64,000 bases of DNA from Affinirhizobium straminoryzae. GTDB taxonomy: Bacteria > Pseudomonadota > Alphaproteobacteria > Rhizobiales > Rhizobiaceae. Positions within the stretch are counted from its first letter, which is position 1, and each line of letters opens with the position of its first letter. Positions 45,404-54,350 of this stretch are shown here, in pieces. The DNA lies in the NCBI RefSeq assembly GCF_007004135.1, contig NZ_VJMG01000059.1, positions 39,848 through 103,847 on the forward strand, given 5' to 3'. The position numbers and the translations under genes were made by a program. A model generated the notes under the pieces. The model saw only the letters and a list, made by a program, of their open reading frames with translations, ran no database searches and was not told where the DNA came from.

Positions 45404-45934
45404 GGAATGCTGATCCAGACCCGTTCCGATAAAGCTTGAGCATAGGAACAGAAGCTTAATCTTCCATTAAGCAATTCTTCAGTCTTATTTTACCAGATCG
45501 TCACTTTCGTCGGCAGGCGCTGGAATGGGCCTAGTGTCCATCCATCGCCGGAAGTCTGGATACGGTTTCAAGTGATCCCTCTTGCCGGCGGGGAGACGGT
45601 CCGCCGGGCTTTGGCGGAGGTGGGGTGAGGCGGTGTCATTGGTTGCTGCCCCCGCCATCCGCCCTCCGGGCACCTAACCGGGGACGAACCACGGGTCTCG
45701 CCCCGTCCTTCGGACCCCCGCTGGGGAGAAGGGAGGTGTGGCGATACTCAGTCTGCAGGTGTAGCATCGTATGATCGCGAAAAGGTTGGCGGTGACGACA
45801 ATTGGAGTGGTCGCTTTCGGCCCGAAGCGGAAATATGCCGTCGCATAAATCGGTCGCGAAATTCTGGTTTTTGCAACTGAGTTCCGCGATACAAATTCCG
45901 TTTAAATTCAAATGAGGTCGATCTGTCGCAAATG
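45404..45934. other. Gene-free region of ~530 bases
   Basis: No convincing gene was found on either strand. The left part should hold the diguanylate cyclase promoter. A broken copy of repeat family B occupies about 45649-45734, and the stretch from ~45770 to the serine hydrolase stop is AT-richer than the surroundings. Confidence 0.5.
45649..45734 (+). repeat. Disrupted copy of hairpin repeat family B
   Basis: CCCCCGCCATCCGCCCTCCG followed by GGCACCT and, after ~50 unrelated bases, CTGGGGAGAAGGG. The two halves of the repeat appear separated by an insertion. Confidence 0.5.
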
Positions 45935-47290
45935 TCAGGATCTTCGTAACGCCGCGACAATCGCATGCAGCAGCTTCGCGTTGCTGAAGCCGATATCTTC
46001 TCGTGTTAATCCCATGCGTAGGATCACGAGTTTTAGCGAGGGAATGATCGCAATCACCTGGCGCAGATGCCCCTGCATCATGAACGCGTCGTCTGGTAGG
46101 GGAAACCCCTGACCCGGTCCTAACCAAAGTTGTCCGCGACCGTAAGCGGGACCATGTCCCTCGTCGGAGGCTTGCACAGGTGAGCGCATGTAGTCGACAA
46201 AGTCGCTCGGTAAAAGCTGTTCACCGTTCCAAGCCCCATTCAGACGTAGGAATTCACCGAAGCGCGCCCAATCACGTGCATTGGCGTAGAGATGGGCTTC
46301 ACCGAGAAATGTGCCAGAAGGATCGGTCTCAAGCACAGCACTGGTCATGCCCAGAGGCTTGAACAATCGTTCCTGCGGAAAAGCTTGTGCGTCTGCCCCA
46401 ACCGCATCTTGCCAAAGCCGCGCCAGCAGAACCGACGAGCCACTCGAATAATTGAATTTTGTTCCCGGCAGAGCGACAAGAGGCCGGTCTCTCGCGAAAG
46501 CCGCCGCATCTTCGGCGAGATCCTCCAATATGTATGTATCGGGAAAATTGCCTTCTTCACTCCATTTTAAGCCGCTTGTCATGGACATCAAATCGGCCAC
46601 GGAAATGTCCTTGCGTGCATCATTGGCCCATTGCGAGAATAGACTTTTCTGATCGAGCGACAGCTTTCCGTCCTTGATCACCAAGCCGACCAGTGCCGCG
46701 TTCACGGTCTTCGTCATTGACCAACCTAGTAATGGTGTCGAAGGCGCGAAACCTGCACCATAGGTTTCACCAACAATGTGCCCATCATGAACGACGACGA
46801 TCGCGCGCATCCCAGGTCCCTGAAGAGCCGGATCATTCAGCACAGCCAGTAAACGTTTGTCGTCTGACAATTGCACCCCGTCGCCCGCCGGCCAGAGCGC
46901 ATTTGATGGCTTTGGCGGCAAGGAAATTGCGGCTGCACGAGAGCCGACCCCTTCCGTTGAGTCCAGCGTACAACCTCGTCCCTCTTCGTATCGAGCACGA
47001 CGTCTGGCGAACAGGCCCATATATGCCACTTCGACACGTTGTCTGCCGGTATCGACGTTGATCCTCATACGTTTGACGGCATCCGATAGCGCAAACTTCA
47101 CGTCGGTTGCGATAACCGCATCCGCGTCGCGTTTGGCAATGAACACGTTCGCGCAAACCATTTGGGCTGCATAGCCGGTAGCGACCAGCAGCAGATCGGG
47201 TGGACTGAAGATCAGCCATCCGGTTATCCCGAAAGATCCAAAAACGATAACCGCGATAATAAAAACGAAGAATTTCCGGATGCGGCGCAT
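45935..47290 (-). CDS. Membrane-anchored serine hydrolase (beta-lactamase/class C fold)
   Basis: A ~451-residue protein with an N-terminal membrane anchor (FFVFIIAVIVFGSFGITGWLIF) and a beta-lactamase-type domain. The SxxK motif is GWSMTKTVNAALVG and the Y-x-S/N element is NYSSGSSVLLARLW; a late HG-like motif is in MMQGHLRQ. Relatives include esterases and 6-aminohexanoate-oligomer hydrolases, so beta-lactam resistance is not implied. Base composition and codon use are less GC-biased than the neighbours, which hints at horizontal acquisition. Confidence 0.78.
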   Translation of the reverse strand: MRRIRKFFVFIIAVIVFGSFGITGWLIFSPPDLLLVATGYAAQMVCANVFIAKRDADAVIATDVKFALSDAVKRMRINVDTGRQRVEVAYMGLFARRRARYEEGRGCTLDSTEGVGSRAAAISLPPKPSNALWPAGDGVQLSDDKRLLAVLNDPALQGPGMRAIVVVHDGHIVGETYGAGFAPSTPLLGWSMTKTVNAALVGLVIKDGKLSLDQKSLFSQWANDARKDISVADLMSMTSGLKWSEEGNFPDTYILEDLAEDAAAFARDRPLVALPGTKFNYSSGSSVLLARLWQDAVGADAQAFPQERLFKPLGMTSAVLETDPSGTFLGEAHLYANARDWARFGEFLRLNGAWNGEQLLPSDFVDYMRSPVQASDEGHGPAYGRGQLWLGPGQGFPLPDDAFMMQGHLRQVIAIIPSLKLVILRMGLTREDIGFSNAKLLHAIVAALRRS

Positions 47291-47461
47291 ATTCCAGGGC
47301 CCGCTAATTAAAAAATCGGAATAGAAAGTCGCAAAATTCCCAATTAAAGCGACACTTGTTTTCCTGATTTTTACGACGTCGCAGAATAGGGAGTTTTGCG
47401 GCAGGCACAATGGCAGCTGTTGGCGCAAAGCTGCCGACCCGCCCGTCTTACATCCTGCCGA

Positions 47462-47488
47462 AAGAAGCAGGGCGCCTCGCAGCGCCCC
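47462..47488 (-). terminator. Rho-independent terminator of preTA
   Basis: On the minus strand GGGGCGC-TGCGAG-GCGCCCT is followed by GCTTCTTTC, ~20 bases after the preA stop. Confidence 0.7.
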
Positions 47489-47508
47489 GCCCAATCTCTG
47501 ACCTCAGC

Positions 47509-48822
47509 TTACTCCGCCGCCACCTGGGCCATCGGGTTATTCGGGTGCGTGGTCCAATTAGCGTAGGTCGGCTCCACCACCTTGCCGGTGCGCTGGTCGA
47601 GCGTGCCGGGCTCCAGCCCCACCATGGTGATGCAGTTTTCGACCGGGCAGACGTTGACGCACAGGTTGCAGCCCACGCATTCGTCTTCCATCACCTCGAA
47701 GTGGCGCACGCCATTCACCATGCTGGTGATCGCCTGATGCGAGGTGTCCTCGCAGGCGATGTGGCAGCGGCCGCATTTGATGCAGGCATCCTGGTCGATA
47801 CGGGCTTTCGCCACATAGTTGAGGTTCAAGTATTTCCAGTCGGTCACGTTCGGCACGGCGCGGCCGCAGATGTCATCCAGCGAGCGGTGGCCCTTCTCGT
47901 CCATCCAGTCGGAGAGGCCGGAGATCATTTCCTGCACGATCTTGAAGCCATAGGTCATGGCGGCGGTGCAGACCTGCACGTTGCCGGCCCCCAGCGCCAG
48001 AAATTCCGCCGCATCCCGCCAGGTGGTAACGCCGCCGATGCCGGAGATCGGCAGGCCATGGGTTTCGGCATCGCGGGCGATTTCGGAGACCATGTTGAGC
48101 GCGATGGGTTTGACGGCCGGGCCGCAATAGCCGCCATGGCTGCCCTTGCCCCCCACGGTCGGCATCGGCGCGAAATTGTCGAGATCAACCGAGGTGATGG
48201 AGTTGATCGTGTTGATCAGCGACACCGCATCGGTGCCGCCGCGTTTTGCGGCGCGGGCCGGGTGGCGGATGTCGGTGATGTTCGGGGTCAGCTTGGTAAT
48301 CACCGGCATGCGGGTGTATTGCTTGCACCAGCGCACGACCATTTCGATATATTCCGGCACCTGGCCGACGGCCGACCCCATGCCGCGCTCGCTCATGCCG
48401 TGCGGACAGCCGAAGTTGAGTTCGATGCCATCCGCCCCGGTTTCCTCGACGAGCGGCAGAATGGCCCTCCACTCTTCCTCCACGCAGGGCACCATGATGG
48501 AGGCGACCAGCGCCCGGTCCGGCCAGTTCATCTTCACCTGCTTCATTTCCTGCAGGTTCACCTGAAGCGGCCGGTCGGTGATCAACTCGATATTGTTCAG
48601 GCCCAGCAGGCGGCGGTCGGCGCCCCAGATCGCACCGTAACGCGGGCCGTTGACGTTGACGACCGGCGGGCCCTCGGAGCCGAGCGTCTTCCAGACCACG
48701 CCGCCCCAGCCCGCCTTGAAGGCGCGTTCCACGTTATAGGCCTTGTCGGTCGGTGGCGCAGAGGCCAGCCAGAAGGGGTTCGGCGATTTGATGCCGACGA
48801 AATTGTTTCTGATATCAGCCAT
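47509..48822 (-). CDS. preA: NAD-dependent dihydropyrimidine dehydrogenase subunit PreA
   Basis: A 437-residue subunit. The FMN-barrel part (IKSPNPFWLASAPPTDKAYNVERAFKAGWGGVVWKTLG, FGCPHGMSERGMGSAVGQ with the active-site cysteine, KLTPNITDIRHPARA) is followed by a C-terminal two-cluster ferredoxin (CIKCGRCHIACEDTSHQAI and CVGCNLCVNVCP). It reduces uracil and thymine to dihydropyrimidines with PreT. GGGAG precedes ATG 48822. It lies 15 bases after preT. Confidence 0.95.
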   Translation of the reverse strand: MADIRNNFVGIKSPNPFWLASAPPTDKAYNVERAFKAGWGGVVWKTLGSEGPPVVNVNGPRYGAIWGADRRLLGLNNIELITDRPLQVNLQEMKQVKMNWPDRALVASIMVPCVEEEWRAILPLVEETGADGIELNFGCPHGMSERGMGSAVGQVPEYIEMVVRWCKQYTRMPVITKLTPNITDIRHPARAAKRGGTDAVSLINTINSITSVDLDNFAPMPTVGGKGSHGGYCGPAVKPIALNMVSEIARDAETHGLPISGIGGVTTWRDAAEFLALGAGNVQVCTAAMTYGFKIVQEMISGLSDWMDEKGHRSLDDICGRAVPNVTDWKYLNLNYVAKARIDQDACIKCGRCHIACEDTSHQAITSMVNGVRHFEVMEDECVGCNLCVNVCPVENCITMVGLEPGTLDQRTGKVVEPTYANWTTHPNNPMAQVAAE

Positions 48823-48837
48823 GGTTCATCTCCCGGT

Positions 48838-50199
48838 TCAAGCGACGGCCACAGCCGGCTGACCGGCGGAAGCAAAGGCAAGATGAATGGCGTCGGCGGC
48901 ATCGCGCCCGTGCGCCACGGCGGAAACGGTGAGGTCCTCGCCCCGGTTGACGCAATCGCCACCGGCATAGACCCGGTCCATTGAGGTGCGACAGTGCTCG
49001 TCCACCACGATGCGGCCCTTTTCCATGGACAGTGCGCCGAGACCGCTTGCCCGGAACGATTGGCCGATTGCCTTGAAGATCTGGTCCGCGGCAATCACGC
49101 CGAGTTCGCCGGTGCCGGTCAGATGGCCGTCGCGCAGCGCGGTATATTCCAGCTCGATGCCGGCAACCGCGCCGTCACGCTCCAGAATGCGCTTCGGTGC
49201 CAGCCAGTGGCGGATGGTGACGCCTTTCGAGGCGGCGAGATCCTGCTCGAATTCGGAGGCGTTCATCTGCTCCTTGCCGCGGCGATAGCAGATGGTCACT
49301 TCCTCGGCGCCGAGCAGTTTTGCCTGGATGGCGGCATCGATGGCGGTCATGCCGCCGCCGAGCACCACCACGCGCCGGCCGATCGGCACCTCCGCCTTGT
49401 CCCTGGCCTGGCGCAGGGCAGCGATGAAATCCACCGCATCCTCGACGCCGGAGAGATCCTCGCCCTCGATGCCGAGGCCATTGACGCCGGCAAGCCCGAT
49501 ACCGAGGAAGACCGCATCATACTGGGTGGTGAGATCCTGCAGCGAAAAATCGCGTCCGAGCGCCATGCCGTTGCGGATTTCGATACCGCCGATGGCGAGC
49601 AGATAATCCACTTCCTTCTGGGCAAAATCGTTCGGCGCCTTGTAGCTGGCGATCCCGTATTCGTTGAGGCCGCCGGCCTTTTCCCGCGCATCGAAGATCA
49701 CCACGGAATGGCCGTTCATGGCCAGCCGATGGGCGCAGGCAAGACCCGCGGGGCCTGCCCCCACCACGGCGATCAATTTGCCGGTTTCGGCGGCGCGGTG
49801 GAAAAACTGGCGACCCTGTTCCATCGCGATGTCTGTGGCATAGCGTTGCAGCCGGCCGATATCGACGGGCCTGTCTTCGGCCGTGTTGCGCACGCAGGCC
49901 TGCTCGCACAGCGTTTCGGTGGGACAGACGCGGGCACACATGCCGCCCAGAATGTTCTGGGAGAAGATGGTGCGGGCAGCGCCCAGCGGATTTGCCGTCG
50001 AGATCTGCCGGATGAATAGCGGAATGTCGATTTCGGTCGGACAGGCCGTCATGCACGGCGCGTCATGACAGAAATAGCATCGGTCGGATGCCACCAGCGC
50101 CTCATGCTTGTCGAAGCGCGGATGAAGGTCTGAAAAATTCGTTTCGTACTCCGCGGGCGCCAGACGGCCCCCCGCGATACCGCTTCCCAGTCTGTGCAT
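48838..50199 (-). CDS. preT: NAD-dependent dihydropyrimidine dehydrogenase subunit PreT
   Basis: A 453-residue flavoprotein. N-terminal cysteine motifs (CYFCHDAPCMTACPTEIDIPLFI, CARVCPTETLCEQAC) bind two 4Fe-4S clusters. The FAD site is VVGAGPAGLACAHRLAMNGHSVVIFD and the NAD(P) site is VVVLGGGMTAIDAAIQAKLLGAEEVTICYRR. It passes electrons from NADH to PreA. GAGGGAAG lies upstream of ATG 50199, and a RutR-like box lies 60 bases further upstream. Confidence 0.95.
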   Translation of the reverse strand: MHRLGSGIAGGRLAPAEYETNFSDLHPRFDKHEALVASDRCYFCHDAPCMTACPTEIDIPLFIRQISTANPLGAARTIFSQNILGGMCARVCPTETLCEQACVRNTAEDRPVDIGRLQRYATDIAMEQGRQFFHRAAETGKLIAVVGAGPAGLACAHRLAMNGHSVVIFDAREKAGGLNEYGIASYKAPNDFAQKEVDYLLAIGGIEIRNGMALGRDFSLQDLTTQYDAVFLGIGLAGVNGLGIEGEDLSGVEDAVDFIAALRQARDKAEVPIGRRVVVLGGGMTAIDAAIQAKLLGAEEVTICYRRGKEQMNASEFEQDLAASKGVTIRHWLAPKRILERDGAVAGIELEYTALRDGHLTGTGELGVIAADQIFKAIGQSFRASGLGALSMEKGRIVVDEHCRTSMDRVYAGGDCVNRGEDLTVSAVAHGRDAADAIHLAFASAGQPAVAVA

Positions 50200-50258
50200 G
50201 TTGCTTCCCTCTTTTATGGATTTCTATGCAACTGGCCGAGCGTAACACGGGATAAATA

Positions 50259-50274
50259 TTTATCAAACGGTCAA
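50259..50274. promoter_or_regulatory. RutR-like operator upstream of preT
   Basis: TTTATCA-AA-CGGTCAA matches 11 of 14 defined positions of TTGACCA-NN-TGGTCAA, with an almost perfect right half. It lies 60 bases before the preT start. Confidence 0.55.
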
Positions 50275-50421
50275 ATTTTCGTCTTGCGCTTCGTCAGGTC
50301 CGGCCTGAAATTTCCTGATTGGAATGCTCAAGTTTATACTTTACTCGATTTGTCATGTTAATTATGGTGCCCGCCAACCCGCCCTTGAAGGGCATGACTC
50401 GGACGACAGGGAAGACGAGCC

Positions 50422-50811
50422 GTGGCGAAGAAGGACAAGCGCAAGCCGGAACAGAAGACGCGCGCCAGCGAGGAGGCGGCGAGGACGCAGAGCCAGCGCG
50501 GCGTGAGAAGCTTTCTCTATGTCGGCGGGCGCGATTGCCAGGTGGCGCATCTGCGCGAGATCGCCAGCAATTTCGGCGCGGAACTGATCCACCACGATGG
50601 CGGTCTGCGCGAAGCGGTGTCGCGCATCGATACGCTGCTGCCCTCCGTCGACTGCGTGTTCTGCCCCATCGACTGTATCAGCCATGATGCGTGTCTGAGG
50701 GTGAAGACCGGCTGCAAGAAGTTTTCCAAGGCCTTCATCCCGCTGCGCAACGGGTCCAAATCCAGTCTGGAGCGCGCGCTGCAGACCATGAGCGAACGGA
50801 ATGCCGAATGA
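50422..50811 (+). CDS. DUF2325 domain protein
   Basis: A 129-residue protein. A basic, Lys/Arg-rich first 25 residues precede a DUF2325 domain (FLYVGGRDCQVAHLREIASNFGAELIHHDGG ... LPSVDCVFCPIDCISHDACLRVKTGCKKFSKAFIPLRNGSKSSLERAL). The domain looks Rossmann-like with several cysteines; its function is unknown. The GTG at 50422 follows GGGAAG. The stop overlaps the start of the next small gene (ATGA). Confidence 0.8.
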   Translation: MAKKDKRKPEQKTRASEEAARTQSQRGVRSFLYVGGRDCQVAHLREIASNFGAELIHHDGGLREAVSRIDTLLPSVDCVFCPIDCISHDACLRVKTGCKKFSKAFIPLRNGSKSSLERALQTMSERNAE

Positions 50812-51050
50812 TGAACGACGATCAGCCCGACCGGTCCCTTTTCATCGGCCTGCACAAGCTGGCGCAGCAGAATGGCGACGGGCTTGTGCCGGAACTTTAT
50901 GATCTGCTGACCCGCCGCCCGGACGAACTGCCGGAAGGCAATGGCATCCTGCGCTTTCCCATTGGCCGCACAAGGCCTGCCGGGCAGGCGCACGGAGAGG
51001 CGGAAATCGCCTTCGAAGGCAAGGTGATCGCCCTGCGCAGGCCAGCCTGA
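50808..51050 (+). CDS. Small hypothetical protein coupled to the DUF2325 gene
   Basis: An 80-residue soluble protein (MMNDDQPDRSLFIGLHKLAQ onward) with no recognised family. Its ATG overlaps the DUF2325 stop by four bases, so the pair is translationally coupled. GC bias at third positions supports coding. A second ATG immediately follows the first. Confidence 0.65.
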   Translation: MMNDDQPDRSLFIGLHKLAQQNGDGLVPELYDLLTRRPDELPEGNGILRFPIGRTRPAGQAHGEAEIAFEGKVIALRRPA

Positions 51051-51068
51051 AATATGCTGATTTCCTAT

Positions 51069-51099
51069 CCTAAATACAAGAAATAACGTCTATTTTAGG
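51069..51099. promoter_or_regulatory. AT-rich inverted repeat before a periplasmic-protein gene
   Basis: CCTAAATA and TATTTTAGG flank 14 bases in an unusually AT-rich stretch 67 bases before the next start. It may be an operator or promoter region; no regulator is assigned. Confidence 0.3.
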
Positions 51100-51165
51100 T
51101 AGATGAAAACTACCAGTTGATTACCTGCTGCATCGGCGTAGCCTCATCTTCGGGAGGACCGTCCG

Positions 51166-51558
51166 ATGTGGCAGGCAACCGTGTTTCTCGTCGCAGCCCT
51201 TTCGACACCGCAGGTCGCACCCGCCGCGGAGCCCCAGGATCCGCGCGGCATCTTCGCCGCCTATGCCGTCTTCATGGTCGCCAATGCAAACTGCCCGGAT
51301 CTGCATTTCAGCGCCGGGCGGCTGCACAAGGCGATGTTTGTGGTCGGTGGCCAGATGAGCTGGGTGGATCGGCGCATCCGCCAGCAGGCGGAGGCGCATA
51401 TCGCGGCCAATGTCCAGGCTTTTGCCGACAATGCCGATGCCTTCTGCCGGCAGGCGCGCATGATGGTGGAGGCGCTCGGGCCGGCGAAACTTGCAGCGGA
51501 GGGTCTGCTGCTGGGCAGCCCGAAGCCGGTCAACCGGGCCGGCCTGCCGATCCGTTGA
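51166..51558 (+). CDS. Hypothetical periplasmic protein
   Basis: A 130-residue protein with a signal peptide (MWQATVFLVAALSTPQVAPAAEP). The mature part has two cysteines (NANCPDLH and AFCRQARM) that may form a disulfide, and a helical centre. No family is recognised. GGGAGGA precedes the ATG. The photolyase gene follows 50 bases later in the same direction. Confidence 0.7.
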   Translation: MWQATVFLVAALSTPQVAPAAEPQDPRGIFAAYAVFMVANANCPDLHFSAGRLHKAMFVVGGQMSWVDRRIRQQAEAHIAANVQAFADNADAFCRQARMMVEALGPAKLAAEGLLLGSPKPVNRAGLPIR

Positions 51559-51608
51559 GGCGACGGCCACGTAAGGGCAGGCAAGATCCCCTGCACCGGA
51601 CCCGTCTG

Positions 51609-53153
51609 ATGCCGACCCGCCATCTCATTCTCGTTCTCGGCGACCAGCTGAGCCTCACTCTGACCAGCCTCGCCGATGCCGATCCGGCGCGCGATGTCGT
51701 CCTGATGGCGGAGGTGCTGCAGGAGGCGACCTATGTGCGTCACCACAAGCAGAAGATTGCCTTCATCTTTTCCGCCATGCGCCATTTCGCGGATGAACTG
51801 CGTGGCAAGGGGTTCGACGTCCGTTACGTGACGCTCGACGATCCGGACAATGCCGGCTCGCTCGGCGCGGAGGTTGTGCGTGCGGTCGAGGCGCTTCGGC
51901 CGCAGGCGGTGATCGTCACCGAAGCCGGCGAATGGCGGCTGATGGAGGAGATGAGGGGCTGGCGGCAGGACTTCGGACTGCCGGTGGAGATCCGCCCGGA
52001 TGACCGCTTCCTCTGTTCGCATGCCGAGTTCCGACACTGGGCCGCGGGCCGCCGCGAACTGACGATGGAATTTTTCTATCGCGAGATGCGCCGCAAGACC
52101 GGGCTTCTGATGGAGGGCGAGCAGCCGGCCGGCGGCCGCTGGAATTTCGACGCGGAAAACCGCAAGCCGGCCAGCCCCGATCTTTTGCGCCCGAAGCGCC
52201 GGCGGATCGAACCGGATGCCGTTACCCGCGCCGTGCTTGCCATGGTCGAGGCGCGGTTTCCCGATCACATCGGCCGGCTGGACCATTTCGGGTTTGCCGT
52301 GACCCGGGCAGAGGCCGAGGCGCTGCAGGAGGCCTTCCTGGAAAACCACCTGTCGCAGTTCGGTGCGACCCAGGATGCGATGCTGGCAAGCGATCCCTTC
52401 CTCAATCATGCGCTTCTCTCCTTCTACATCAATATCGGCCTTCTCGATCCGCTGGCGGTCTGCCGGGCGGCGGAGCGGGTCTGGCTGGAAGGGCGCGCGC
52501 CGCTCAATGCGGTGGAAGGCTTCATTCGCCAGATCATCGGCTGGCGCGAATATGTGCGCGGCGTCTACTGGCTGAAGATGCCCGCCTATCGCGACAGCAA
52601 TTTTCTGGAGGCAAGCCGTGCGCTGCCGGCCTTCTTCTGGACGGCGCAAACCGACATGGCCTGCCTTTCCACGGTGATCGGCGAGACCATCGACCATGCC
52701 TATGCGCACCATATCCAGCGCCTGATGGTGACAGGCAATTTTGCGCTTCTGGCCGGGCTTCTGCCGCAGGCCGTGCATGAATGGTATCTGGAGGTCTATG
52801 CCGATGCTTATGAATGGGTGGAACTGCCCAACGTCATCGGCATGAGCCTGTTTGCCGATGGCGGCGTGCTGGGCTCCAAGCCCTATGCGGCAAGCGGCAA
52901 TTACATCTCGAAGATGTCCGACTACTGCCGGACCTGCCGCTATGACGTGAAGGTAAAGACCGGCGAGGGGGCGTGTCCCTTCAACACCCTCTACTGGGAT
53001 TTTCTCGATCGCAATGGCGAGAAGCTGGCCGGCAATCATCGGCTGGCCCAGCCCTACGCCACCTGGCGGCGGATGAGCGAGGCGCAGCGACAGGCCTATC
53101 GGCAAAGTGCCGCGCGCTTTCTGGCGCGGCTCGATGCCGGCGAGCGGGTGTGA
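51609..53153 (+). CDS. phrB: (6-4) photolyase of the iron-sulfur bacterial cryptochrome/photolyase family
   Basis: A 514-residue FAD enzyme that repairs UV (6-4) photoproducts using light. The N-terminal Rossmann part is HLILVLGDQLSLTLTSL. The 4Fe-4S ligands C352, C440, C443 and C456 (in MACLS, DYCRTC and ACPFN) keep exactly the spacing known for Agrobacterium PhrB (350/438/441/454). The FAD region includes ETIDHAYAHHIQRLMVTGNFALL and YEWVELPNVIGMSLFADGG. It begins a UV-related gene cluster. Confidence 0.93.
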   Translation: MPTRHLILVLGDQLSLTLTSLADADPARDVVLMAEVLQEATYVRHHKQKIAFIFSAMRHFADELRGKGFDVRYVTLDDPDNAGSLGAEVVRAVEALRPQAVIVTEAGEWRLMEEMRGWRQDFGLPVEIRPDDRFLCSHAEFRHWAAGRRELTMEFFYREMRRKTGLLMEGEQPAGGRWNFDAENRKPASPDLLRPKRRRIEPDAVTRAVLAMVEARFPDHIGRLDHFGFAVTRAEAEALQEAFLENHLSQFGATQDAMLASDPFLNHALLSFYINIGLLDPLAVCRAAERVWLEGRAPLNAVEGFIRQIIGWREYVRGVYWLKMPAYRDSNFLEASRALPAFFWTAQTDMACLSTVIGETIDHAYAHHIQRLMVTGNFALLAGLLPQAVHEWYLEVYADAYEWVELPNVIGMSLFADGGVLGSKPYAASGNYISKMSDYCRTCRYDVKVKTGEGACPFNTLYWDFLDRNGEKLAGNHRLAQPYATWRRMSEAQRQAYRQSAARFLARLDAGERV

Positions 53154-53214
53154 CGGAAAACCGTTCGTCACCTGACTGCGTAGTTCCCTCCATTAAGGCA
53201 GGAGGACGAGACCG

Positions 53215-53913
53215 ATGACCCTGATGACATCCCTTCCGCAAGGCTACCGCGCACTGGTGATCGGCGCGAGCGGAGGTATCGGCAGCGCGGTGGCTGCGGT
53301 GCTGCAGGCCGATACGGCCTGTGGCGAGCTGCTCAGCCTGTCGCGCAGAATCGACGGGTTCGACGTGACGCAGGAGGATAGCGTCGCGGCCGCCGCCGAA
53401 CGTCTGACGGGTGAATTCCACCTGATCTTCTGCGCCACCGGCGGGCTCACCATCGATGGCGTCGGTCCGGAGAAATCGCTGCGGCAGATTTCCGCCGACG
53501 CCATGATGAAGCAGTTTGCGCTGAATGCCCTTGGCACCGCGCTGGTGACCAAGCATCTTGCGCCGAAGCTTGCGCGCAAGGAGCGGGCGCTGATGGCCTT
53601 CCTGTCGGCCCGCGTCGGCTCGATCGGCGACAACCATCTGGGCGGCTGGATGTCCTACCGCGCCTCCAAAGCGGCGCTGAACCAGATCGTCCGCACCGCC
53701 TCCATCGAGCTTGCCCGCAGCCACCCGCTGTCGGTGCTGCTCGCGCTGCATCCCGGTACGGTCGCAACCTCGCTGTCGGAAAAATACTCCGGCAATCACG
53801 CCCGCACCGAACCGGTGGAAAGCGCGCGCGCCATGCTGTCCGTTCTCAATGGCCGCGAGGCTGCGGAGACGGGGCGCTTCTACGCCTATGATGGTCAGCC
53901 GATCGAATGGTGA
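53215..53913 (+). CDS. Short-chain dehydrogenase/reductase (C-factor-like)
   Basis: A 232-residue SDR. The NAD(P) motif is VIGASGGIG, and the catalytic set is S in LSARVGSIGD with YRASKAALNQ. The sequence resembles CsgA/C-factor-type SDRs that cluster with photolyases in other bacteria. The substrate is unknown. GGAGGACGAG lies before the ATG. It is tail-to-tail with the DUF3429 gene, three bases apart. Confidence 0.86.
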   Translation: MTLMTSLPQGYRALVIGASGGIGSAVAAVLQADTACGELLSLSRRIDGFDVTQEDSVAAAAERLTGEFHLIFCATGGLTIDGVGPEKSLRQISADAMMKQFALNALGTALVTKHLAPKLARKERALMAFLSARVGSIGDNHLGGWMSYRASKAALNQIVRTASIELARSHPLSVLLALHPGTVATSLSEKYSGNHARTEPVESARAMLSVLNGREAAETGRFYAYDGQPIEW

Positions 53914-53916
53914 GGC

Positions 53917-54348
53917 TCAGCCCAGCACGATGCGGACGGCATAGGCGAGGCAGACAATCCCGGTGATGCGCAGCCGCAGCTGCCAGTACCAAGACTGTTC
54001 CAGACCCTGACCGGCGAGGTGTCGGTCGACGGCGAGGAGGCCGAGGAAGGCGCAGAACTGCACGGCAAGCGCAATCTCGCCGGGTGACAGCAGCAGTGAG
54101 GCCCAGGCTGCAAGTGCGAGCACATTGCTGGCAATCAGCGGCGCGACCGGCACCTCGTCATCCCGCTGAACCAGACCCCACAGCGTGCCGGCCATGAAGC
54201 CCGCAATCACCGCGCCATAGGCGAGGAAGGCAGAGAGCCGCGCCGCCGCATCGAAGAACGGCAGGCCGGGCACCATAAGAATGAGGAAGGGCAGGGCGCC
54301 GGCATAGGTGAGGCTTCGTGTAAGCGGTCGGGAGAGGGCAGTGGACAT
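53917..54348 (-). CDS. DUF3429 membrane protein
   Basis: A 143-residue protein with about five hydrophobic segments: LTYAGALPFLILMVPGL, LSAFLAYGAVIAGFMAGTLWG (the DUF3429 core), VLALAAWASLLL, IALAVQFCAFLGLLAVD and ITGIVCLAYAVRIVL. Function is unknown; members often accompany photolyase genes. The ATG at 54348 has GAAGGG upstream. It follows the flavoprotein gene closely on the same strand. Confidence 0.83.
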   Translation of the reverse strand: MSTALSRPLTRSLTYAGALPFLILMVPGLPFFDAAARLSAFLAYGAVIAGFMAGTLWGLVQRDDEVPVAPLIASNVLALAAWASLLLSPGEIALAVQFCAFLGLLAVDRHLAGQGLEQSWYWQLRLRITGIVCLAYAVRIVLG

Positions 54349-54350
54349 GA

